DNA from: Thalassobius sp. I31.1
Lineage (GTDB): Bacteria; Pseudomonadota; Alphaproteobacteria; Rhodobacterales; Rhodobacteraceae
Reading direction: 5' to 3'
NCBI RefSeq assembly: GCF_003031585.1
Contig: NZ_PWAA01000033.1
Location: 1-64,000, forward strand
DNA: 64,000 bases
In this document: positions 26,121 through 34,380 of the stretch, piece by piece
How the letters are laid out: each line of letters starts with the position of its first letter
Position numbering within the stretch: position 1 is the stretch's first letter
Program-made: the position numbers and the translations under genes
Notes under the pieces: generated by a model
Database searches by the model: none
What the model was told of the DNA's origin: nothing
What the model saw: the letters and a program-made list of their open reading frames with translations, nothing else

Positions 26121-26570
26121 ATGACTGACCCCTATGACCTTCACGCCGCTCTTGGCTATCAGATTTCTGTAACCGCGCGGCAGCTTGAACGCGGTTTTGA
26201 AAATCGCCTGAAAGAGATCGGCCTGACCCGTATCACCTGGTGTATTCTGCTGGCCGCCGGGCCGCAGAGGCTGTCGCAACCTTCCGACATCGCGGATTTC
26301 GTTGGCATTGACCGCACCGCAACCTCGCGCGCATTGCGCCAGATGGAAGCGGGCGGGTTGATCGAACGGCAGGGCGGTGACAAGGATAAGCGCACAACCC
26401 GCGTGGGCCTGACGGCAGAAGCAGAGAAACGCCTGGATCTCGCCAGCCGGTTCGCAGCAGATAACGCCGCGCATTTCGAAGATAAACTGACAGCGGAGGA
26501 AAGCACGCAGTTGCGCGCGCTTCTTACAAAACTGCGCACGGGTGAAGATGACCCGCTGCAGCGTCTCTGA
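26121..26570 (+). CDS. MarR family transcriptional regulator
   Basis: This 149-residue winged-helix regulator has AALGYQISVTARQLERGFENRL in the dimer helix, a recognition part RLSQPSDIADFVGIDRTATSRALRQMEAGGLIERQ and the wing GDKDKRTTRVGLT. Start ATG 26121 was chosen; a TTG 26103 extension would include the palindrome. There is no clear Shine-Dalgarno, so the transcript may be leaderless. The reductive-dehalogenase-like gene starts 30 bases downstream on the same strand, making this its likely repressor, perhaps responsive to an aromatic or halogenated ligand (inference). Confidence 0.88.
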   Translation: MTDPYDLHAALGYQISVTARQLERGFENRLKEIGLTRITWCILLAAGPQRLSQPSDIADFVGIDRTATSRALRQMEAGGLIERQGGDKDKRTTRVGLTAEAEKRLDLASRFAADNAAHFEDKLTAEESTQLRALLTKLRTGEDDPLQRL

Positions 26571-26600
26571 CCCCACAAAGCCAGCCGAAAGATCCGATCC

Positions 26601-29600
26601 ATGGGCAAGCTCTTTTCCTATAAAAACCGTCCCTTTCATCAGGGCGCCTATCCGCTTGAGAAACTGACGCGTGTTGCGCGTGCCGCAGGTGCAGATCAGC
26701 TTGCGCCCCAGGCCGGGCTTTCCTTCCGCCGCCCGGATGATCCCCTGTCGATTGTCAATGCGATGCAGGAATATCAGGCGATGTTGGATGCAACGCGCGA
26801 AGGGCTTGTGAAAAAGGAAATCGCAGAGATCCCCGCAGATCTTCAGGAACGCAGCGATCATCTGAAAAGCTTTGCGTATTTCTGTGACACACCTATGGCC
26901 GGTGTCTGTGCGATCCCGCGTGACGCCTGGCTGGCAGAGGGCATTGAGAACCCCGATGTGGCGCGGCTTGGCAATAAGCTTGAAACCATGCAGGTGAAAA
27001 CCCTGGCCGCTGGTGTTGATGTGGTGATGGCCAACCTGCGCGAAGCCCTGCGCACGCCAAACCCGGATTGCCACCACCATACCCACGCGATTGTTCTGAT
27101 GTATGACCATCAACGCGACCCGCGCGTGAATGAAACCGGCAGTGACTGGATCCGGGATGCCCATGAACAGCGCGCCGCCCTGCGTGGGATGGAAAGCGCC
27201 GTGACGCTGGCCAGTTACATCCGCTCCCTTGGTTATGACGCCCGCGCGCATTCCATGGCCGCGACGGATGTGCATCTTGATCACCTTGCGCTGGAAAGCG
27301 GGCTGGCGGCGATGGATGATGGCCAGCTGACGAACCCGTTCATCGGGCGGGACTTCACGATTTCCGTTGTGACAACCACGCTGGAAATGGCCCCGGATCA
27401 GCCGATTGCACCAGGGCAAAGCGGCGGGATGTCGTGGACACAGGGCCTGGGAAAACAGGCGAAGAACGCAAAGAACCGTGATCCATACGCCAAACGCGAT
27501 TACGTGAAAGGCGCGCATCCGTTTGAAACGCTGAAACGGGTGGAAGATACGACCACTTATATTGACGCCGTGAATGTCGCCCGCGTGCCGAAACGGGCGA
27601 ATATGTTTGCACGTTCGCTGTTTGGTGACCTTGGCAAACATGTGCAGGACGGGGCAAAAAACGGGAACTTCATGCGCAAATCGGCGTCGGCCTTTGCCTT
27701 TCGTCCGTCTCTTGGCGCGTTTATTCTGTTGCAGGATGGCGAAGCGGCAGAGGTGCATCCGTCCACGCTGGACCCCGATAAAAACGCCGCCAATATCAAA
27801 GCCGCGCTGTACTGGCTGGGCGTCGATGCCTGCGGTCTGTCAGCCTGCCCCGATTACGCCTATTACAGCCATGACGCCGCCGGGCAAGTGATCACGCCTT
27901 ACCATGATAACGCCATTTCCATGGTGATTGATCAGGGCCATGAAACCATGGAAGGCGCGTCTGGCGACGACTGGATCGCCTGTGCACAATCCATGCGGGC
28001 CTATCTGCGGTTTTCCTTGCTGGGTGGTGTTCTGGCCGAACATATCCGCCGCCTGGGCTATACCGCGCGTGTGCATTCTGTGATGGATGATGAAGTTCTG
28101 CATCCGCCGTTGCTGCTGCTTTCGGGTCTTGGCGAGGTTTCCCGTATTGGTGAGGTCATCCTCAATCCCTTCCTGGGCCCACGCCTGAAATCCGGCGTCG
28201 TCACCACCAATATGCCGATGACCCATGACAAGCCGATCGATTTCGGCCTGCAGAAGTTTTGTGAGGCCTGCAACAAATGCGCCCGCGAATGTCCCTCTGG
28301 CGCCATCACCGCCGGGCCAAAGCTGATGTTCAACGGCTATGAGATCTGGAAATCCGACAGCCAGAAATGCACGACCTATCGCATCACCAATAAAAACGGT
28401 GCCATGTGCGGGCGTTGCATGAAGACCTGCCCCTGGAACCTTGAAGGCCTGTTTAAAGAAGAACCTTTCCGCAAACTGGCGATGACTGCGCCGGGATCTG
28501 CGAAACTGCTGGCAAAGCTGGATGATTTTGTCGGCAATGGCGAAGTCGTTCCCGGTAAGAAATGGTGGTGGGATATTGAGATGCTGGATGACGGGGCCTA
28601 CCGCGCCCCGGCCGCACCTGTGAATGCGCGTGCGCTACAGAAAAATCTGGATCTGAAATATGAAGACCAGACCCTGGCGGTCTATCCCGCCCCGCTTGCG
28701 CCGCCACCCTGGGGCTGGCCCGCGCCGATGGATCGGGAGGCCGGCATTCAGGCTTATGGCGAAATGATCGCCGCCGAGGAACACAAAACCCGCCGCGCGC
28801 AGGGGCTGCCGCCGGAACATATCTACACCGCGGATCAGGCGGAAAGCCCGGTGATGCAGGTTGTGATCTCTAAGGCTGAGAAAATGACCGAAGGTGTGAC
28901 GAAATATGAATTCAGCCTGCCCGATGGATCCGACCTGCCGCCTCTGACAGCGGGTGCCCATATTGACGTGGGCGTCGCCCCTGAATTCTTCCGCCAGTAT
29001 TCCCTGTCCGGCAACCCGGCGGATCGCAGCAAATATCAGATCGCGGTGCTGCGCGAAGATTCTGGGCGTGGCGGATCAAAACTCATGCACCGGATTTTTG
29101 AGGAAGGCCGCAAAGTCTTTATCTCCCACCCGATCAACCATTTCCCGCTGGCGGAAGACGCCAACTTTACCTTCCTTATGGGCGGCGGGATTGGTGTCAC
29201 CCCGATGATCGCCATGGCGCACCGCCTGCACGCACTGGGTAAAGATTTTGCCCTGCATTATTCCTGTTCCAGACGCGCCAATGCGGGTTTCCTTAATGAT
29301 CTGCCAAACATGCCCTGGGCGGATAAAGTACATCTGCATTTCTCAGATGAAGACACCCGCGCCGATCTGAATGCCCTGTTGCAATATAAGCCGGGCATGC
29401 ATGCCTATACCTGTGGGCCGGATGCCTATATGAATGGTGTGATGGAAGCGGCAGAGGCCGGGGGTTTCCCGGAAGAGGCGCGCCACCTGGAATATTTCGC
29501 CGTGCCCGAAGCACCGGAATATGAAAACCACGACTTCACTCTGAAGCTGACGAAATCCGGCAAAGTGATTGAAGTCAAAGCGGATGAGGCCCCGACCGAC

Positions 29601-29795
29601 GCCATCCTGGCCGCGGGCGTGCATATTGACGTGAAATGTTCCGACGGTCTGTGCGGGGTCTGTAAATGCGGGCTGATTTCAGGCGAAGCTGAACATCGCG
29701 ACTTTGTTCTGTCCAATAAGGAACGCGAAAGCGCGATTATCCTGTGTCAGTCCCGCGCGGCAAAATCCGGCGGCGTGCTTGAGGTGGATCTCTGA
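26601..29795 (+). CDS. Self-sufficient reductive-dehalogenase-like fusion protein (RdhA + FMN/NAD(P) reductase + 2Fe-2S ferredoxin)
   Basis: This 1064-residue protein joins a cobalamin/Fe-S dehalogenase-like part (about 1-690) to a phthalate-dioxygenase-reductase-type electron module (about 745-1064), the layout of aerobic BhbA. The dehalogenase part contains two similar halves (IRSLGYDARAHS near 207 and IRRLGYTARVHS near 482; each followed by PF(I/L)G and V(V)TT), then 4Fe-4S ligands C554-x2-C557-x2-C560-x3-C564P and C590, C603, C606, C610P. The reductase part has flavin motif FRQYSLSG (797), nicotinamide motif GGGIGVTPMI (861) and CGPDAYM (938). Plant-type 2Fe-2S ligands are C1013, C1018, C1021 and C1049. 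There is no Tat signal and no RdhB anchor, so it is cytoplasmic and NAD(P)H-driven. It is preceded by marR. Substrate is unknown; a halogenated or other reducible aromatic is likely. Confidence 0.88.
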   Translation: MGKLFSYKNRPFHQGAYPLEKLTRVARAAGADQLAPQAGLSFRRPDDPLSIVNAMQEYQAMLDATREGLVKKEIAEIPADLQERSDHLKSFAYFCDTPMAGVCAIPRDAWLAEGIENPDVARLGNKLETMQVKTLAAGVDVVMANLREALRTPNPDCHHHTHAIVLMYDHQRDPRVNETGSDWIRDAHEQRAALRGMESAVTLASYIRSLGYDARAHSMAATDVHLDHLALESGLAAMDDGQLTNPFIGRDFTISVVTTTLEMAPDQPIAPGQSGGMSWTQGLGKQAKNAKNRDPYAKRDYVKGAHPFETLKRVEDTTTYIDAVNVARVPKRANMFARSLFGDLGKHVQDGAKNGNFMRKSASAFAFRPSLGAFILLQDGEAAEVHPSTLDPDKNAANIKAALYWLGVDACGLSACPDYAYYSHDAAGQVITPYHDNAISMVIDQGHETMEGASGDDWIACAQSMRAYLRFSLLGGVLAEHIRRLGYTARVHSVMDDEVLHPPLLLLSGLGEVSRIGEVILNPFLGPRLKSGVVTTNMPMTHDKPIDFGLQKFCEACNKCARECPSGAITAGPKLMFNGYEIWKSDSQKCTTYRITNKNGAMCGRCMKTCPWNLEGLFKEEPFRKLAMTAPGSAKLLAKLDDFVGNGEVVPGKKWWWDIEMLDDGAYRAPAAPVNARALQKNLDLKYEDQTLAVYPAPLAPPPWGWPAPMDREAGIQAYGEMIAAEEHKTRRAQGLPPEHIYTADQAESPVMQVVISKAEKMTEGVTKYEFSLPDGSDLPPLTAGAHIDVGVAPEFFRQYSLSGNPADRSKYQIAVLREDSGRGGSKLMHRIFEEGRKVFISHPINHFPLAEDANFTFLMGGGIGVTPMIAMAHRLHALGKDFALHYSCSRRANAGFLNDLPNMPWADKVHLHFSDEDTRADLNALLQYKPGMHAYTCGPDAYMNGVMEAAEAGGFPEEARHLEYFAVPEAPEYENHDFTLKLTKSGKVIEVKADEAPTDAILAAGVHIDVKCSDGLCGVCKCGLISGEAEHRDFVLSNKERESAIILCQSRAAKSGGVLEVDL

Positions 29796-29843
29796 AACAG
29801 GAGAATCACCCCAAAACGTGGTTACCCATTTATGGCGAGTTGA

Positions 29844-30128
29844 TCAGGTCCAGTTAACAATTTCACCACCCGGAAGACTCATCCGGGCCTGCATCAACCG
29901 TTCATAGGGCAGATTCTGCCCATCGCAGAACTGCGTGACCCAGGCGTCATCCATCAAGATAAAGTCCAGAACAGACCCGAGAAACTCAGCGTTTCCAGCC
30001 TGTTGACGGATGTCTGCCTCAGACGCGCCGGAAGCCCCAAGGAAGACCGGAAGCAGGTCTTCATTGCTCACCAGCCAGGCCAGAACCTGTAAACCAATTG
30101 TCTCGGCGGACTCCCGCGTCATCGTCAT
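29844..30128 (-). CDS. DUF3572 family protein
   Basis: This 94-residue protein has AETIGLQVLAWLVSNEDLLPVFLGASG and LGSVLDFILMDDAWVTQFC, the DUF3572 signature typical of alphaproteobacteria; function unknown. Start ATG 30128 (or 30122) is preferred over the open frame to 30182. It is divergent from the pleD-like gene with a gap under 90 bases; this pairing is common in the group as I recall. Confidence 0.82.
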   Translation of the reverse strand: MTMTRESAETIGLQVLAWLVSNEDLLPVFLGASGASEADIRQQAGNAEFLGSVLDFILMDDAWVTQFCDGQNLPYERLMQARMSLPGGEIVNWT

Positions 30129-30211
30129 TCTGTTAACCCTTGTGAAAGCTTTTTTTAAGTATTCTGCCGGAGAAGAGATCAACAGTAAATTCGAAATAGG
30201 TGAGAAACAGT

Positions 30212-31627
30212 ATGGCAGGACGCATCCTCATTGTTGACGATGTAGCGACCAATCGCATTATGCTGAAGGTCCGCCTGACGGGTGCCTGTTATCACGTTTC
30301 TCAAGCGGGCACCGGCGCAGATGCGCTGGAGATTGCTAAAAAGGAAAACCCGGATCTCATCATTCTCAGCCATGAGCTGCCTGATATGTCAGGTGACGCT
30401 GTCTGCGCACAACTGCAGAAAGACCCGCTGACCCGGGATTGCCCTGTGGTTATGTCGATTACCTGCAACAGCGCAGAGGCACGCATCGCCGCCCTGCGTG
30501 CAGGTGCGCAGGATTATCTGCCAAAACCTCTGGATGAAATGACGCTGCTTGCACGTGTGCGCAGCCTGCTACGTGCCCGGGAAACCGAAAATGAATTGCG
30601 CCTGCGCGATGATACATCCCGCGAACTGGGCTTTGCAGAAATTGCGTCTGACTTTATAAAACCTGCCAATGTCGCCCTGATTGCGCCAGGCGGGGATGCC
30701 GTATCCTGGAAGGCTGCCCTGGCCTCTGTGGACAGCCGGCACAACATCCGGGTCATTGCCCCGGAAAACGCGCTCTCCTGGCCTGCGCCGGCCCGGGAGG
30801 AACCGAAAGGCAGCGATACCGGGAAAGCCCCGGATGTGTTTGTCATTTCGGGCGATCTGACACGTCAGGACGAAGGATTGCGTCTGCTTTCTGAACTGCG
30901 CTCGCGTCCGGCGACCCGCCATGCAGGGATCATCATGGTTCTGCGGGAAGGCGCCCCACAACAGGCGGTGATTGCACTGGATCTGGGGGCAAATGATCTG
31001 GTCACCGGCGGTTTCACCCCGGAAGAACTGAAGATCCGCATTGATGCCCTGGTCACCCGCAAGCGTCGTTCTGATCAGCTGCGTAATTCTGTACGTGACC
31101 GGTTGCGCCTGGCGATGCAGGATTCTTTAACGGGCCTCTATAACCGCCGGTATGCTTTCACACATCTGACACGGATCAGCGAACATTCCCGCACATCCGG
31201 CCATTCTTTTGCGGTGATGATGTTGGACATTGATCGTTTCAAACAGGTGAACGACACCTGGGGGCATCAGGTCGGAGATCAGGTGCTTTGCGCGGTGGCG
31301 CATCGTCTGCGCGACAATCTGCGCGATGTGGATCTGATTGCCCGTATCGGTGGCGAAGAATTCCTGGTGGCTATGCCGGATACGACGATGGATCAGGCCC
31401 GGGGCGCGGCAGAACGCCTGCGTCGCCTTGTTGAAGAAATTCCCATCGTTCCCGCGCCGGGCATGGAACCAATCCACGTGACCCTGTCGATTGGTGTGTC
31501 TATGGGGCCTGGTGGGCAAGGCAACCAACAGCACCCGGAAGGCTTGCTGCAACAGGCGGACCAGGCGCTTTATGCGTCAAAGAATATGGGACGCAATACC
31601 GTCAGTTTCTGCCGGTCCGCTGCATAA
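30212..31627 (+). CDS. pleD: PleD-like response regulator diguanylate cyclase with a substituted phospho-acceptor
   Basis: This 471-residue protein has REC (1-120), a second degenerate REC-like domain (about 150-285) and GGDEF (about 300-465), the PleD architecture. The GGEEF motif is at 380-384 and an RxxD inhibitory site at R371-D374. In the first receiver the acidic pair D9/D10 and K105 are kept, but the residue aligned with the phospho-acceptor Asp53 of Caulobacter PleD is Ser53 (IILSHELPDMSG). Phosphorylation in the usual way is therefore unlikely. Start ATG 30212 with AGGTGAG upstream. Confidence 0.9.
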   Translation: MAGRILIVDDVATNRIMLKVRLTGACYHVSQAGTGADALEIAKKENPDLIILSHELPDMSGDAVCAQLQKDPLTRDCPVVMSITCNSAEARIAALRAGAQDYLPKPLDEMTLLARVRSLLRARETENELRLRDDTSRELGFAEIASDFIKPANVALIAPGGDAVSWKAALASVDSRHNIRVIAPENALSWPAPAREEPKGSDTGKAPDVFVISGDLTRQDEGLRLLSELRSRPATRHAGIIMVLREGAPQQAVIALDLGANDLVTGGFTPEELKIRIDALVTRKRRSDQLRNSVRDRLRLAMQDSLTGLYNRRYAFTHLTRISEHSRTSGHSFAVMMLDIDRFKQVNDTWGHQVGDQVLCAVAHRLRDNLRDVDLIARIGGEEFLVAMPDTTMDQARGAAERLRRLVEEIPIVPAPGMEPIHVTLSIGVSMGPGGQGNQQHPEGLLQQADQALYASKNMGRNTVSFCRSAA

Positions 31628-31631
31628 CACT

Positions 31632-32132
31632 TTACCGGTGCTGGCGACGCCGGCGTTCGGCAAGGCGTTTGACTTCTTCAAGATAAGTCGCGCGTTCAGC
31701 CTCAGTCATCTGGTCAATCACTTCTGTCAGCGCCGCAGCCCCGCCTGTGAGGCGGCCTTCTGATTTATCGGCCTGCTGGTTCAGCACAGCTTCGAACCCG
31801 GCTGCGTCAAAAGGCTCAACCGACAGAAGCAGAAGAATATCCTGAAACTGTTGACGCCGGCTTGCCGTGCGGGCTGCACGATCGCCCGGATCATGGCGTT
31901 CAAAGGCATCGCGCAACTGGATGCGATGGCTGTCCGGCAGCGCACGGATCAGGGTCACTGCCCCGCCCGCCGGATGATGATCGCGTCCATAGCGGTCCCC
32001 ATCCCAGCGCGCGAACATCGCAGTTGCTGCGGCAATCACCAGCAGGTTCAGCGACAGGGACACCCCGAAAAGAACCCTGATCCAGGGACGCATTTTCTTT
32101 GGTTCAGTGTCTGTTGTGCGTGTTTCAGTCAT
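31632..32132 (-). CDS. Periplasmic heavy-metal-sensor-like membrane protein
   Basis: This 166-residue protein has one N-terminal membrane helix (VLFGVSLSLNLLVIAAATAMFA at about 19-41) and a periplasmic helical domain of the CnrX/Spy-like heavy-metal sensor family (DSHRIQLRDAFERH, RRQQFQDILLLLSVEPFDAAGFEAVLNQQ). CnrX-type proteins tune ECF sigma factors through an anti-sigma partner. It lies last in an operon-like run: EF-hand gene, ECF sigma, putative anti-sigma, this gene. Start MTETRT at 32132 is four bases before the upstream stop. Confidence 0.8.
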   Translation of the reverse strand: MTETRTTDTEPKKMRPWIRVLFGVSLSLNLLVIAAATAMFARWDGDRYGRDHHPAGGAVTLIRALPDSHRIQLRDAFERHDPGDRAARTASRRQQFQDILLLLSVEPFDAAGFEAVLNQQADKSEGRLTGGAAALTEVIDQMTEAERATYLEEVKRLAERRRRQHR

Positions 32133-32136
32133 AATC

Positions 32137-32520
32137 TCAGCTCCCGCCCAGAAGAGTTTCAAATCCGCTGGCCAATCCATAGTCAGAGGCCAGCGCCGCG
32201 CTGTCATATTCGCCCGTGCCTGTCAGGGCGAAATCAGCAAGGGCCGATGGACCAACAACCCCAATCCAGACCCCGGCCACCGCCGCCACGGCCATTCCGG
32301 CAAGCGAAGGCCAGCCGCCCACTGCATCCATCAGTGCCGCATACCAGGGGCGGCGCGCAGCGGGCTGTACAACAGGGGCTTTCGCATCCTGGACATCAAA
32401 TGCATCATTCAGCATCCGCGCCATAAAGTCATCTGTGGGAACAGCATCGGGCGCAGGCGCACGGGCGGCATCAAAGAAGCCCTGCAGCAGTGCGTCATCT
32501 GACTGATGTGGATTTGTCAT
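32137..32520 (-). CDS. Putative anti-sigma-type membrane protein
   Basis: This protein of about 127 residues has a soluble N-terminal half (DDALLQGFFDAARAPAPDAVPTDDFMARMLNDAFDV) and one membrane helix (LAGMAVAAVAGVWIGVVGPSAL), then a short periplasmic tail. Immediately downstream of an ECF sigma gene, that layout fits a membrane anti-sigma factor, although no zinc-finger (HxxxCxxC) motif is visible. An alternative start at 32532 overlaps the sigma gene. Homologues are sometimes misnamed dihydroorotate dehydrogenase in databases as I recall. Confidence 0.6.
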   Translation of the reverse strand: MTNPHQSDDALLQGFFDAARAPAPDAVPTDDFMARMLNDAFDVQDAKAPVVQPAARRPWYAALMDAVGGWPSLAGMAVAAVAGVWIGVVGPSALADFALTGTGEYDSAALASDYGLASGFETLLGGS

Positions 32521-32524
32521 TTTG

Positions 32525-33121
32525 TCATCCATCCTGAAACCCCAGTTCATCCTGTTTCCCCGCCAGCGCTTTTGCAAGGGCCCGTTTGCCCCGCGCTGTC
32601 AGACTTTCTACCGCCTCAACACGTGTTTCCAGTGCCGCCGCAATTTCCGGGTTTGAATACCCTTCGATATGGCGCATTTCCACTGCCAGCCGTTGTCGTT
32701 CCGGCAAGGTCATAAGCGCCGCGTTCAACGCCCTCAGTCGCGCCTGATGCTGAAGCTGTGCTTCCGCACCAGCCTGCGCATCATCCGGCACCTGTGACAG
32801 ATCATCATCGCCGGACTGGCCGTAATCTTTCTGACGTCGGAACCAGTCGGTGCAAAGATTCGACACCACCTGATACAGCCATGTCGAAATGCGGGCGCGT
32901 CCCGCCTGCCAGTCCGGCGCAATTTTCCAAAGACGCAGCAAGGCATCCTGCGCAATATCTTCGGCCACCCCGCGATCACCCAGCCGCCGCATGGCAAAGC
33001 CAAAAGCAACGGGGGCAAAACGCTGTGTCAGCACGCGGGCGGCACTGCGGTCACCCGATGCAAAAAGCATCAAAAGCCGCGCTTCGTCTTCCGCTGTGTC
33101 ACAATCAAAAGGCATTACCAT
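32525..33121 (-). CDS. RNA polymerase sigma factor, ECF family
   Basis: This 198-residue sigma70-family factor has region 2 (LTQRFAPVAFGFAMRRLGDRGVAEDIAQDALLRLWK, ISTWLYQVVSNLCTDWFRR) and region 4 (LPERQRLAVEMRHIEGYSNPEIAAALETRVEAVESLTARGKRAL). It likely directs transcription in response to an envelope or metal stress signal. It is followed by a putative anti-sigma and a CnrX-like sensor and preceded by an EF-hand protein. Confidence 0.9.
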   Translation of the reverse strand: MVMPFDCDTAEDEARLLMLFASGDRSAARVLTQRFAPVAFGFAMRRLGDRGVAEDIAQDALLRLWKIAPDWQAGRARISTWLYQVVSNLCTDWFRRQKDYGQSGDDDLSQVPDDAQAGAEAQLQHQARLRALNAALMTLPERQRLAVEMRHIEGYSNPEIAAALETRVEAVESLTARGKRALAKALAGKQDELGFQDG

Positions 33122-33158
33122 CCCAGAAGATTAAATCCGTAAGTCACGAGATACAATC

Positions 33159-33207
33159 TGCCCCGGAGGGGGCTGTTACGAGGATCCTCCGGGGCAGCAC
33201 GCCACGA
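33159..33207 (-). terminator. Hairpin after the EF-hand gene
   Basis: Arms CTGCCCCGGAGG and CCTCCGGGGCAG enclose about 25 bases. No strong T-run follows, so it may attenuate or stabilise mRNA between the EF-hand gene and the sigma gene. Confidence 0.5.
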
Positions 33208-33747
33208 TCAGTCGTGGTGGCGGCCATGGCGCCCGCGGCGTTCCTGCATATGCTCTTTCGCGGCTTCGAATTCAGCCTCATTGATGGAACCGTTGTTGTC
33301 TTCGTCAAAACGTTCCATGAAGCTTTCACGTGCGTCGCCATTTCCACCGCGGTCACCGCGGCCACCATGTGTCGGCATTTCGTCCATGGACAGCAGACCA
33401 TCATCATTTGCGTCGAACCGATCCATCATGCGGGATGCACGGCGCGCAGCGCGACGACCACCCGCCTCTTTGATTTCCTCTTCAGACAGCAGACCGTCGT
33501 TATTGGTGTCAGTTTCCTCAAAACGTGCCGTACGTTTTGCGGTGCGGAAGGTCACAAATTCTTCTGCAGTGATTTCGCCATCGCCATTTGCGTCAATGTC
33601 AGAAAAGGCAACGGGTTCACGGTCACCATGCGGACCAGCAGCAGCAGGGCCAACAGCTGTGATCATCAGGCCAAGGGCAATTGCACCGGTTGTCGCCCAC
33701 AGGCGGGTTGCATCAGAAGTCATTTTACCAAAGCGCGTCGTTTTCAT
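33208..33747 (-). CDS. Secreted EF-hand calcium-binding protein
   Basis: This 179-residue protein has an N-terminal signal/helix (LWATTGAIALGLMITAVGPAAA) and four EF-hand loops: DIDANGDGEITAEE, DTNNDGLLSEEE, DANDDGLLSMDE and DEDNNGSINEAE. The C-terminus is Arg/His-rich (RRGRHGRHH). It should bind calcium or another divalent cation in the periplasm. The gene lies upstream of the ECF sigma unit, and calcium or metal sensing is a plausible common theme. Start MKTTRFGK at 33747. Confidence 0.87.
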   Translation of the reverse strand: MKTTRFGKMTSDATRLWATTGAIALGLMITAVGPAAAGPHGDREPVAFSDIDANGDGEITAEEFVTFRTAKRTARFEETDTNNDGLLSEEEIKEAGGRRAARRASRMMDRFDANDDGLLSMDEMPTHGGRGDRGGNGDARESFMERFDEDNNGSINEAEFEAAKEHMQERRGRHGRHHD

Positions 33748-33958
33748 TGTCTTACCTTTCATTCATCAGCGCCGCCATGCTCTCTCTGTGGCGCTTTCAT
33801 AAGGTAAAACGCAGCCCATCAGAATTTCCGTCGCAGAAATTCAAACTTTTTCAGAAATTGTTTTTCGCAAGGCCAGGGCTGCGACATTCGCACCCTTCGC
33901 AATTCCTTTCGTGATGGGCTATGTGATGCGTCAGCTTAGTGATCCTGAGGAAACGCGA

Positions 33959-34357
33959 ATGACAGATTCAACAAGCATGGCCGACGTCGCAGACGCCGGC
34001 GAACGTCCGATCAAGCCCGCTCTGCTGCGCGGCTGGCGTCGTCGTTGCCCCAACTGCGGTTCAGGGCCACTGCTGCAGGGCTATCTGAAGGTGCGCGACA
34101 CCTGCCCCAACTGCGAACAGGAACTGCATCATCACCGCGCAGATGACGGCCCGGCCTATCTGACGATTCTGATTGTCGGCCACCTGATGGTGCCGCTGAT
34201 CATGTTCGTTTTTGAAACCTTCCGCCCCGAACCTCTGGTGCTGGCCACGATTTTTACCGTGGTCTGTGTTGCAATGTCCCTCTATCTCCTGCCAAGGTTG
34301 AAGGGAATTGTAGTCAGCTATCAGTGGGCCAAACGCATGCATGGGTTTGGTGACTGA
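33959..34357 (+). CDS. DUF983 family membrane protein
   Basis: This 132-residue protein has a zinc-ribbon-like pair (CPNCGSGPLLQGYLKV, CPNCEQEL) followed by two membrane helices (LTILIVGHLMVPLIMFVF, LATIFTVVCVAMSLYLL). It is the DUF983 family, common next to cytochrome oxidase or NUDIX genes; function unknown. Start ATG 33959 with GAGG upstream; NUDIX gene follows in operon. Confidence 0.85.
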   Translation: MTDSTSMADVADAGERPIKPALLRGWRRRCPNCGSGPLLQGYLKVRDTCPNCEQELHHHRADDGPAYLTILIVGHLMVPLIMFVFETFRPEPLVLATIFTVVCVAMSLYLLPRLKGIVVSYQWAKRMHGFGD

Positions 34358-34380
34358 CACCACCTGTGCAGGAGAAGGCA

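Noticed and set aside
26112-27758. 548-codon open frame on the minus strand
   Set aside because: Antisense shadow of the marR and dehalogenase-like genes; composition and His/Arg excess are those of a reverse frame.
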